Shown: positions 1-7,034 of the stretch, piece by piece | Layout: the number at the start of each line of letters is the position of its first letter | How positions within the stretch are numbered: the first letter of the stretch is position 1 | Origin: Chrysiogenia bacterium | Lineage (GTDB): Bacteria; JAGRBM01 | Reading direction: 5' to 3' | Assembly: GCA_020434085.1 (NCBI GenBank) | Contig: JAGRBM010000241.1 | Coordinates: forward strand, 1-15,976 | DNA length: 15,976 bases | Translations under genes and position numbers: made by a program | Notes under the pieces: generated by a model | What the model saw: the letters and a program-made list of their open reading frames with translations, nothing else | The model's database searches: none | What the model was told of the DNA's origin: nothing

Positions 1-30
1 CATATCATGCCGGGACGAAAGGCATGCGCC

Positions 31-1539
31 ATGAACGTCCTGCTCATCACCACCGACCAGCAACGTGCCGACACGCTCGGGGCCTACGGCTCGACGCTCG
101 GCGCCACGCCCAACCTCGATCGGCTCGCAGGGCAGGGGAGTGTCTTCGACGGGGCCTTCACGCAGCATCCCTATTGCCAGCCCGCGCGCTGGAGCATCCT
201 CACCGGTCAGCACCCGCGCACCCACGGCGTCTGGACCAACGGCATCGACCCGACCGAGCAGCAGGTGGCCGACGCGTTCAGCACCCGCGCCGCCCGGGAG
301 GGAATCCACACTTCATTTATCGGCAAGGCGCATTTCGCTACCAACGGCGTGCTCTTGCCGGGGCGTTCTCCTTATATGGAAGCCGCGCCCAACGCGCTGA
401 AGATGCCCGAGGGGTGGCAGGGACCCTACATGGGTTTCGAGCACGTGGATCTGATGGAGCTGGGTCACTTCCCGGCGGGCTTTGGGCCTTGGCCGCTGGG
501 GCTGCACTACGGCAAGTGGCTGGCAAAGGACGGGCGACTCAAGGCGCTGCAGCGCTTCGCCAAGGCGGGCCCCTGGTCGAGCCTTCCGCCCAAACGATCT
601 GGCCCCCAGACCTGGAACTGTGCGCTCCCCGAAGAGCTCCATCCCACGACCTGGATTGCCGACCGCACCATCGACGAACTTCGTCGCAGCAAGGACAAGC
701 CCTTCTTCATGTGGTGCTCCTTTGCCGACCCGCACCACCCCTTCGATCCGCCGGCGCCGTGGTGTTATCGCTATGACCCGGCCGACATGGCGCTGCCGCC
801 ACGCAATCCCGAAGAGCTTCGGGGCAAACCCGGGATCCAGCGCACGTTCTCGGAAGGGGTGAGCCGGTTTGCGGGTGTATTGAACCCTCCGGGCGCAAAG
901 ATCAGCGACCGCGCCCTGGCCGAGGTCATGGCCGCCTACTACGGCATGGTCGCGCAGCTCGACCACAACATCGGCCGGATCCTGGGCGAGCTCGCGACGC
1001 TGGGACTGGAGGACGACACGCTGGTCGTCTTCACCACCGACCACGGCGAGCTGCTGGGCGATCACTCCATGCTTCTGAAGGGGCCCTTCCACTATGACGG
1101 CGTGGTGAAGACGCCGCTCATCCTCAAGGGGCCGAAGATTCCGGTCGCAAAGCGTATCGACGCGCCAGTGGGGACGATCGATCTGGCGCCGACGCTCGAA
1201 GAACTCACGGGCGTCGCTGCCGGTTCGCGGGTGGAGGGAGAGAGCCTGCTGCCGATTCTCAAAGGGCGCGGTGACCGCGATGCCGTGCTTTGCGAGAACG
1301 ACCATCAGATCTGGTTCAACACTCACGTGCAGACGATCGTCACGCGCGAGTGGAAGCTCAACATCCATCGCGGCCAGCCCCTGGGCGAGCTCTACGACCG
1401 GCGAAGCGATCCCGGCGAGTTCCGCAACCTCTGGGGGGAGAATCCGCGCGTTCGCGCCGAGCTCATGGCCGAGTTCGAGGCGCGCATTCCCGCGTGGAAT
1501 GAGCCGCGGCGCAAGCCCGTATCGGTGTTTCCTGCCTGA
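31..1539 (+). CDS. Sulfatase / alkaline phosphatase superfamily hydrolase (formylglycine type)
   Basis: Predicted to hydrolyse a sulfate ester, or possibly a phosphonate or phosphate mono/diester, using a metal ion and a formylglycine. Numbered from the start chosen here (502 residues), the N-terminal strand carries the metal-binding TTDQQRAD. Cys49 lies in CQPAR, matching the C-x-P-x-R signature whose Cys is oxidised to formylglycine. GKAHF, DPHHPF and TTDHGELLGDH (Asp337/His338), followed by LLKGP (Lys350), are the other family active-site blocks. The length is normal for the family. An in-frame ATG eight codons upstream (position 7) exists, but the ATG at 31 follows GAAAGG at 17-22 with an 8-base gap and begins directly at the conserved strand. 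No signal peptide is visible, so it should act in the cytoplasm. No formylglycine-generating enzyme or transporter gene lies nearby, so the substrate is unknown. Confidence in the superfamily is high; sulfatase versus phosphonate monoester hydrolase is open. Confidence 0.9.
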   Translation: MNVLLITTDQQRADTLGAYGSTLGATPNLDRLAGQGSVFDGAFTQHPYCQPARWSILTGQHPRTHGVWTNGIDPTEQQVADAFSTRAAREGIHTSFIGKAHFATNGVLLPGRSPYMEAAPNALKMPEGWQGPYMGFEHVDLMELGHFPAGFGPWPLGLHYGKWLAKDGRLKALQRFAKAGPWSSLPPKRSGPQTWNCALPEELHPTTWIADRTIDELRRSKDKPFFMWCSFADPHHPFDPPAPWCYRYDPADMALPPRNPEELRGKPGIQRTFSEGVSRFAGVLNPPGAKISDRALAEVMAAYYGMVAQLDHNIGRILGELATLGLEDDTLVVFTTDHGELLGDHSMLLKGPFHYDGVVKTPLILKGPKIPVAKRIDAPVGTIDLAPTLEELTGVAAGSRVEGESLLPILKGRGDRDAVLCENDHQIWFNTHVQTIVTREWKLNIHRGQPLGELYDRRSDPGEFRNLWGENPRVRAELMAEFEARIPAWNEPRRKPVSVFPA

Positions 1540-1540
1540 G

Positions 1541-2947
1541 CTATTTCTTCTGTTTGTTGAAGTGCGCAAGCCTGCGTGTGAGCGTGTTGCGGTGAATGCC
1601 CAGCAGCCTGGCGGCCTTTTCCTTGTGTCCGCCGGTGCTGGCCAGCGCTTCATCGATGTACTGCTTTTCGAGTGATTCCAGGTAGCTGTGCAGGATGAAG
1701 TCCTCGCCCAGCGAGGGGTGGGATGGCGCTTCTGCAGCCGGCGCGACCGGCGGCGGGCCGGGAGGGACGCCAAGGGTTGTCACCGCCCCGAGCGGAATTT
1801 CATCTGCCTGAATGACCGGGCCCGAAGAGAGAATCACCGCACGCTCGATCACATTCTGCAGCTCTCGCACATTGCCCTTCCACTCGTAGGACTGCAGGCG
1901 TTTCATGGCCGATTCCGAGAACTGGCGCGCGGGGCTGTTTCTTGGCGCATGCTTTGCGAGAAAATAGCTCGCCAGTGCCGGGATGTCCTCGGCGCGCTCG
2001 CGAAGGGGCGGCAGGTGAATCTGGATGACATTGATGCGGTAGAAGAGATCCTCGCGAAAAGTGCCGGCGGCGATCTCCTTCTCCAGGTCGGAATTGGTCG
2101 CCGAGACGAGCCGGAAGGAAACCGGGATGTGCTTGTTGCCGCCCACGCGAGTGATCTCGCGCTCTTCGAGGACGCGCAGCAGTTTGACCTGCATCGACAG
2201 CGGCATTGTGCCGATCTCATCGAGGAAGAGCGTCCCGTCCTGGGCGAGCTCCACCTTGCCGATCTTGCGGGCGATGGCGCCGGTAAAGGCGCCCGCCTCA
2301 TGGCCGAAGAGCTCGCTCTCGAAGAGTTCGCTCGAAATGGCGCCGCAGTTGATGGCCAGGTAGGGGGCGTCCTCGCTCTGCGTGTATTTGTGGATCGTCT
2401 TGGCGACGACTTCCTTACCCGTGCCGCTCTCGCCGGTGATCAGCACGCTGGTCTGGTTGCCCTTGAGGCGCTCGATCTGATCGAAGACTGCGCGCATTTT
2501 GGGGGAATTGCCGATGAAGTCCTCGTAGCGTTGCTCGGCGTGGAGCTGCTCGATGAGCGAGGTGATCTTCTTCTCTTTGGCACCTTCGTTGAGCGCGCGC
2601 CGGACCGCGTGGGTGAGCTCGTCGGGATTGATTGGTTTCGAAACGTAATCGATGGCACCGAGCTTCATGCACTCAACGACGGTGTTGATCTTCGTGATCG
2701 AGCTCATCATCACGATGGGCACCTGGGCGTCGACCTTTCGCAGCACGCGCAGAACGGAAATACCGTCGGTATCGCCCAGCACGATGTCGAGCAGCACCAG
2801 GTCGATGGCCTCGTCGCGGAACAGCCGCAGGGCATCGTTGCCGGTCTCGGCCGTGACGACGCGATAATCCTCGCCGAAGAGCATCTCGAGCTGGGCGAGC
2901 TCGGAGCGCTGGTCATCGATGGCGAGGATGGTCTTTTTCAGCGGCAC
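1541..2947 (-). CDS. Sigma-54-dependent response regulator (NtrC family)
   Basis: A 468-residue activator that remodels sigma-54 RNA polymerase when phosphorylated. The order is receiver, AAA+ ATPase, Fis-type helix-turn-helix. The receiver (about 5-120) has the acidic pair Asp11/Asp12, phosphoacceptor Asp54 (LLDIV), Ser82/Ser83 and Lys104 (SKP). The AAA+ domain has Walker A GESGTGKE (172-179), an intact GAFTGA sigma-54 loop (219-224) and Walker B LFLDE (Asp243/Glu244). A Pro/Ala-rich linker (about 390-420) leads to the C-terminal HTH containing HKEKAARLLGIHRNTL. All key residues are present, so it should be competent for phosphorylation, ATP hydrolysis and DNA binding. The start is GTG (2947), placed just before the first receiver strand. 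CAAGG lies about 9-10 bases upstream on the coding strand. No histidine kinase is adjacent, and I see no sigma-54 promoter in the window, so its partner and targets are unknown. It is divergent from nadD and convergent with the sulfatase. Confidence 0.95.
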   Translation of the reverse strand: MPLKKTILAIDDQRSELAQLEMLFGEDYRVVTAETGNDALRLFRDEAIDLVLLDIVLGDTDGISVLRVLRKVDAQVPIVMMSSITKINTVVECMKLGAIDYVSKPINPDELTHAVRRALNEGAKEKKITSLIEQLHAEQRYEDFIGNSPKMRAVFDQIERLKGNQTSVLITGESGTGKEVVAKTIHKYTQSEDAPYLAINCGAISSELFESELFGHEAGAFTGAIARKIGKVELAQDGTLFLDEIGTMPLSMQVKLLRVLEEREITRVGGNKHIPVSFRLVSATNSDLEKEIAAGTFREDLFYRINVIQIHLPPLRERAEDIPALASYFLAKHAPRNSPARQFSESAMKRLQSYEWKGNVRELQNVIERAVILSSGPVIQADEIPLGAVTTLGVPPGPPPVAPAAEAPSHPSLGEDFILHSYLESLEKQYIDEALASTGGHKEKAARLLGIHRNTLTRRLAHFNKQKK

Positions 2948-3049
2948 GGTTCTGGGCCTTGAACTGCAGCGGCGGGCGCCATGGGGGAAGGACGTGGATG
3001 CGCGACCGCCTCGGGAATCTTCATTCGATACATGCTAAGTGTAGCCGTG

Positions 3050-3637
3050 ATGAGCGAGCACGGAAACAGCGACAAGGTAACGGTTTTGCTGGGCGGCGCC
3101 TTCAACCCGCCGCATCTGGCACACCTGCTTGCGGCCGGCGCGGCGCTTTCCGATCCTGCCTGCGCGGAGGTGTGGCTCATCCCCTGTGCGGCACATCCCT
3201 ATGAGAAGGACCTGCTGGGCTTCGAGCAGCGCGTCGAACTCTGCGAGGCGATGATCGCGCCCTTCGCGGGACGTTTATCCGTCTCAAGGATCGAGTCCGA
3301 GCTTGCCGAGCCCAACTACACCGTGCGCACCCTCGAAGCATTGCGCGGACAACATCCCGGGCGGGCTTTTGCCTGGCTCATCGGTTCGGACAACGCCATG
3401 GGCATTCATCAATGGAAAGACGCCGAGCGCCTTCCCGAGCTGGCCGACATCTGGGTCGTCGGGCGCACCGGCGAGGGAGGGGAAATCCCCGCCCACATGC
3501 ACCAGCTCGCGGGGCTTCCGCTGCCGCCGATCAGCTCGACACTGGTTCGTGGTCGGATCAGCGCCGGGGAGTCCTGGCGCGGCCTTGTGGCCGGTTCGGT
3601 CGCCGAATTGATCGAGCAGAAGCACTACTATCAATAG
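3050..3637 (+). CDS. nadD: Nicotinate-nucleotide adenylyltransferase (NadD-like)
   Basis: Transfers AMP from ATP to nicotinate mononucleotide to make deamido-NAD in the cytoplasm, the central step of NAD synthesis. The 195-residue protein opens with GGAFNPPHLAH, the (H/T)xGH-type nucleotidyltransferase loop. The middle holds IGSDNAM, and ISSTLVRGR near the C-terminus matches the family's ISSTxxR motif. The FNPPH loop and the WLIP...HPY region resemble what I recall of myxobacterial and deltaproteobacterial NadD proteins. The frame is open upstream with ATGs at 2981 and 3032. The ATG at 3050 is preferred because it leaves a normal short N-terminus before the first strand. None of the three has a clear Shine-Dalgarno sequence. 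The usual NadD neighbours (obgE, proA, rsfS) are absent here. Another nucleotidyltransferase of the same fold, such as an NMN adenylyltransferase, is a less likely alternative. Confidence 0.88.
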   Translation: MSEHGNSDKVTVLLGGAFNPPHLAHLLAAGAALSDPACAEVWLIPCAAHPYEKDLLGFEQRVELCEAMIAPFAGRLSVSRIESELAEPNYTVRTLEALRGQHPGRAFAWLIGSDNAMGIHQWKDAERLPELADIWVVGRTGEGGEIPAHMHQLAGLPLPPISSTLVRGRISAGESWRGLVAGSVAELIEQKHYYQ

Positions 3638-3698
3638 AATTCCGCCGGCCATGCAGCCCCCGAAAATCGGGCCACCGGGGCGGGCATTGCGCTGGCGA

Positions 3699-3714
3699 GC
3701 GGCTATAGTGCCGC
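3699..3714 (+). promoter_or_regulatory. Candidate -10 box inside an inverted repeat, upstream of the DUF4175-like gene
   Basis: TATAGT at 3704-3709 matches the sigma-70 -10 consensus at five of six positions. It is flanked by perfect 5-base arms GCGGC (3699-3703) and GCCGC (3710-3714). The 10-mer CGGCTATAGT recurs exactly at 6981-6990, also upstream of a gene. No good -35 box lies 16-18 bases upstream; TTGCGC at 3687-3692 is too close. Transcription would begin around 3716-3722, at or almost at the ATG of the next gene, which has no Shine-Dalgarno. The arms could be chance in GC-rich DNA or an operator over the promoter. Confidence 0.4.
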
Positions 3715-3721
3715 CGACATC

Positions 3722-6700
3722 ATGATGGACTGGCTTGAAAAACCTCTGAGGCGCGTTCGGCAGCTCGTTCTGCTCCAGAACCTGAGCGATCTGGCCCTCC
3801 TGCTCAGCGCTAGCTGCGCGCTGGGATTGCTGGCGATCGGCTGGAGCGGTGTGCTGTGGCTGTCGCTGCCGGTTTGGGCGGCGCTGCTGGGGCTCACCAT
3901 TTGGGGCGGCGTAAGCCTCTCTCGCTCGGCCGAGCCCGATGTCGAAGTGGCCAAGCGCATCGAGCGCCGCTTCCCGCAGCTCGATACCAGCCTGGTCAAC
4001 GCCGTGAGTTTCGCCCCCTCGGGGCCCGGCGGGGCCGAGGACCTCGATGCCGCCTTCAAGGCCTGGGAGGTCGAGCGCGCCCGCAATCTGATGGGCGGCG
4101 TGGAACCGCGCCGGGCCGTGGGCTGGAAGCAGACGGGCCGCATTGCCGCGGCGACCGGAATCATCTGCGCCGTGGTGGCGATCAGTGCCGTGATCTCTCC
4201 CGAGCGATTCTCCGCCGCGCTCTCGGCTCTGGTGCGCCCGGGCGCGCAGCTTGCCCTCCTTCTCGAAGCCATCCGCTCAGGCGGCAGCGGAAGCGGGCGC
4301 GACCTGCTGGCCGACATCTCCGTCGAAGTGCAGTACCCGGCCTACACGGGCCTTGCTCCCCAGCGCATCGTGGGCGGCGATGGCACGGTCTCGGCAATGC
4401 CCGGCTCCACGGTGAAGATCTCGGCGCGCGCGCTCGAATCCATCGACGAAGCCTCCTTCGAGCTCTTTACCGGCGAGAACGCCCTCCAGATGGAGACCCC
4501 GACCCTTTCGCTGCAGGCCGAAGTGACCGGCAACCGCGTAGTGGCCGCGCGCTTTACCGCCGATGAGCCCGGCAGCTACCGCTTTTCCCTGGATGAAGAT
4601 CCCACACGCGCCTACGCCATCCAGATCGTCGAGGACGTCTACCCGCAGGTGACGCTTGTCGAACCGGCCAGCGAGCTCGAGGTGCGCCCCGAGGACCGGG
4701 TGGACGTGGTCTACAACGCCACCGATGACTTCGGCCTTTCCTACATCGATCTGGTAGCCGAGATGCCCAGCGGGGAGACGCGCCGCCGGCTCTTTGAGCC
4801 CGGCGCCACCGAGACGGGCAAGGAGGGCGACTACACCCTCGATCTGGCGACGCTCGACCTCTCCGAAGAAGACGGGGAGATCACCCTCTATATAGAAGCC
4901 GCCGACAACGACACGGTGAAGGGGCCGAAGATCAGCCGTTCGGGCCGGATCATTCTGGCGCTGCGCTCGGCCGACAAGATCCACCAGGCGCTGCTTGCCG
5001 ACCAGGAACGCCTGATGCAGGGCATGGTGGTCTGGCTGGCCGATGCGCTCGAACCCTTTCCCGTGAGTGCGAAGACCACGGGCGAGAAGCTGGGCAAGTC
5101 CTACGGCGAGCTCAGCGGCTCGGCCACTCGCGTGATCGAGGCCTTCCCCGAGCTGATGGCCCGCATGCGTGAGGACGAATACGCCGACTACAACGTCTAC
5201 ATCGCCATCGAGAAGATGTACCGCGAGCTTGGTACGTTGCGTGGCAACCTGCTGGGGTGGGCGGGCAAGCAGGGCCTTGACGCCGAGCCCTTTACCGGCC
5301 CGGTTTCGGCCGTGGCGGCGCCGCTCTCGGATTTGGTGAAGAGCCACGAAGAGCCGCTTGAACACGATATCTATTTCCTCGACCAGCTCATCTACAAGCA
5401 GCGCATGGACGACGCCCTTCGCAGCGAGGAAGACATCCTCGATGCCAAGGAGCGACTTGCCGAGCTGCTGGAGCAGTACAAGCAGACCCAGGACCCCGAG
5501 CTGCGCGAGAAGATCCTCAAGGAAATGAAGAAACTGCGCGAGCAGATCGCCAAGGCGCTCTCGAAGATGTCCCAGCTCTACCGGGAGATGCCCGACGAGT
5601 TCATCAATCCCGAGCTGCGCGACCAGACGAGCGAAGAGAACATGGCCGATCTTTCCGAGAAGATGGACCGTGCGCTCGAGAGCGGAGATCTCGACGCAGC
5701 GCTCGAAGACTTCGAGTCCTTCCTCTCCCAGGTCGATCAGATGATGTCGGGGATGCGCGAGAACTTCGGAGAGTTCAACAACTCGGCCTTTATGAAGGGG
5801 ATGCAGGGAGTGATGGAGGCCGAATCTGAGGCCGCCAAGCTGGCTGAGGAACAGCAGCGCATCCTCGAAAAAACACAGAAGATTCAGGAAGAGGCCCAGA
5901 GCGAGGCCGACCGCGAGAAAATGAAGGAGCTGGTGGGCGAAGTGCGCGAGCACCTTGAAAATGCCGCCAGTGCCAGCGGGAGCGCGCGCAAGATCGAAGA
6001 AGAGCGCCAGCGTTTTCGCCGCGAAGCGGTCGCCAATCCGCCGGCGGGCGCGACGCCGCAGGAGAAGATGGCAGTCCAGAAGGCGTCCCAGACGCTCGAT
6101 CGCTACCGCCTGCCGACGACCCTGGAGGGGCTCGAGCGCCAGATCGATCAGGCCCAGCTCAGTCTCGACCGCACGGAGTTTGAATCCGTCGTCGCCGATA
6201 TCCAGCGCGCGCTGCAGCGCCTGGAGAACGTCGAGCGCAGCATGGAGCAGGCCGACAAGGGCGCTCCCGAGAAACTCACGAAGGAAGAACCCCGTTCGGA
6301 CGATGCGCTCACCCAGGCGCGCAGCGAGCTGGAAAAGGCCATGGCGAAGTTCATGAAGGCCCAGCAGGAGCAGCAGCCCAAACTCTCCGAACAGGCGCAG
6401 CAGCAACTCAAGCAGCTCCAGGCCGAGCAGGAGCAGCTCCAGCAGCGCGCCGAGGAACTGGGCGAGAAGATGGAGCAGCTCTCGGAAGAATCGCCGATGG
6501 TCAGTTCCCAGCCGGGTTCGACGCTCCAGCAAGCGGCCCGCTCGATGCAGCAGGCCGGCGAGCGCCTGGGGCAGGGCGAGCCCGCCGGCGCCATTCCCGG
6601 TGAGGCGCGCGCGCAGTCGCAGCTCCAGCAGGCGGCTGAGCAACTTGGACAGATGCGCCAACGAATGCAGCAAGCGGGAAGCGGGATGCCCTCACCGATG

Positions 6701-6898
6701 CCGTTTGGCATGCAGCCCATGGGGCGTACCGGCGTCAACGGGATGCAGTCCAATCCCCGCGAAGAGGTGGAAGTGCCCGAGGGCGATGAGCGCGTTCCCG
6801 CCGAGTTCCGCGAGGACATCATCAAGAGCATGAAGGAAGCGGCCCCGGACGAGTACAAGCCGCTCAATGACGAATATTACCGCAAGCTGATCCGCTGA
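3722..6898 (+). CDS. DUF4175-like membrane protein with long periplasmic coiled-coil tail
   Basis: A 1058-residue protein of unknown function. Residues about 20-62 form two hydrophobic segments and about 140-159 a third, so most of the chain probably lies in the periplasm. Residues about 195-420 look like beta-rich Ig-like domains and include the block YPAYTGLAPQRI, which I associate with DUF4175-type proteins. From about 560 to 870 the sequence is charged and heptad-like (coiled coil). Residues about 880-990 are very rich in Gln, Glu and Ala, and the protein ends in a conserved-looking block with EYKPLNDEYYRKLIR. The ATG at 3722 (another at 3725) has no Shine-Dalgarno and sits just after a -10-like box. 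Relatives are, as I recall, often found with MoxR/DUF58/von Willebrand 'Bat' clusters, but no such genes are visible here. A structural or stress-related envelope role is a guess. Family assignment is fairly secure; function is not known. Confidence 0.8.
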   Translation: MMDWLEKPLRRVRQLVLLQNLSDLALLLSASCALGLLAIGWSGVLWLSLPVWAALLGLTIWGGVSLSRSAEPDVEVAKRIERRFPQLDTSLVNAVSFAPSGPGGAEDLDAAFKAWEVERARNLMGGVEPRRAVGWKQTGRIAAATGIICAVVAISAVISPERFSAALSALVRPGAQLALLLEAIRSGGSGSGRDLLADISVEVQYPAYTGLAPQRIVGGDGTVSAMPGSTVKISARALESIDEASFELFTGENALQMETPTLSLQAEVTGNRVVAARFTADEPGSYRFSLDEDPTRAYAIQIVEDVYPQVTLVEPASELEVRPEDRVDVVYNATDDFGLSYIDLVAEMPSGETRRRLFEPGATETGKEGDYTLDLATLDLSEEDGEITLYIEAADNDTVKGPKISRSGRIILALRSADKIHQALLADQERLMQGMVVWLADALEPFPVSAKTTGEKLGKSYGELSGSATRVIEAFPELMARMREDEYADYNVYIAIEKMYRELGTLRGNLLGWAGKQGLDAEPFTGPVSAVAAPLSDLVKSHEEPLEHDIYFLDQLIYKQRMDDALRSEEDILDAKERLAELLEQYKQTQDPELREKILKEMKKLREQIAKALSKMSQLYREMPDEFINPELRDQTSEENMADLSEKMDRALESGDLDAALEDFESFLSQVDQMMSGMRENFGEFNNSAFMKGMQGVMEAESEAAKLAEEQQRILEKTQKIQEEAQSEADREKMKELVGEVREHLENAASASGSARKIEEERQRFRREAVANPPAGATPQEKMAVQKASQTLDRYRLPTTLEGLERQIDQAQLSLDRTEFESVVADIQRALQRLENVERSMEQADKGAPEKLTKEEPRSDDALTQARSELEKAMAKFMKAQQEQQPKLSEQAQQQLKQLQAEQEQLQQRAEELGEKMEQLSEESPMVSSQPGSTLQQAARSMQQAGERLGQGEPAGAIPGEARAQSQLQQAAEQLGQMRQRMQQAGSGMPSPMPFGMQPMGRTGVNGMQSNPREEVEVPEGDERVPAEFREDIIKSMKEAAPDEYKPLNDEYYRKLIR

Positions 6899-6980
6899 TT
6901 CCGGCGTCAGCGCTGCGAACCGGTTACTGACTATCGGTCATCATAAAGACCATCCATGGGGTGGGCTGGGCTCCGGGGCT

Positions 6981-6993
6981 CGGCTATAGTCCG
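6981..6993 (+). promoter_or_regulatory. Candidate -10 box upstream of the RND efflux operon
   Basis: TATAGT (6985-6990) lies in the 136-base gap before the membrane-fusion gene. It shares the exact 10-mer CGGCTATAGT with the site upstream of the DUF4175-like gene. Here the flanking symmetry is only CGG/CCG. No recognisable -35 element precedes it at normal spacing. Transcription would start near 6997, giving a leader of about 38 bases that contains a small GGGGT/ACCCC stem (7003-7007 with 7014-7018). The rest of the gap shows no terminator that I can recognise. Confidence 0.4.
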
Positions 6994-7034
6994 CGCCATT
7001 CCGGGGTTGCCGTACCCCTTCTTGTGAGCGTTCC

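Noticed and set aside
313-1773. Minus-strand open frame of 486 codons running from the regulator's 3' end across the sulfatase
   Set aside because: It is out of frame with the regulator and opposite the catalytic motifs of the sulfatase. No domain is recognisable.
2578-2593. Sigma-54 promoter-like TGGCACCTTCGTTGAG
   Set aside because: The essential GC of the -12 element is GA here, and the site lies within the response regulator coding sequence.
1688-2962. Plus-strand open frame of 424 codons opposite the response regulator
   Set aside because: The minus strand carries complete receiver, AAA+ and HTH motifs. The plus-strand product has no recognisable fold.
3659-3671. Small hairpin CCCGA-AAA-TCGGG after nadD as a terminator
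   Set aside because: It has only five base pairs and no T-tract follows.
4277-6673. Minus-strand open frame of 798 codons opposite the DUF4175-like gene
   Set aside because: It is rich in Leu, Arg, Gly and His with no domain logic, as expected from the complement of a GC-rich Glu/Gln/Leu coiled-coil gene. The plus strand encodes a recognisable protein throughout.
6361-6700. Gln-codon-rich stretch as a DNA tandem repeat
   Set aside because: The repetition of CAG/GAG codons reflects the coiled-coil protein. There is no regular repeat unit at the DNA level.
7003-7018. GGGGT/ACCCC stem in the leader of the efflux operon as an attenuator
   Set aside because: Five base pairs with a six-base loop is expected by chance in such GC-rich DNA. 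There is no run of T and no leader peptide.
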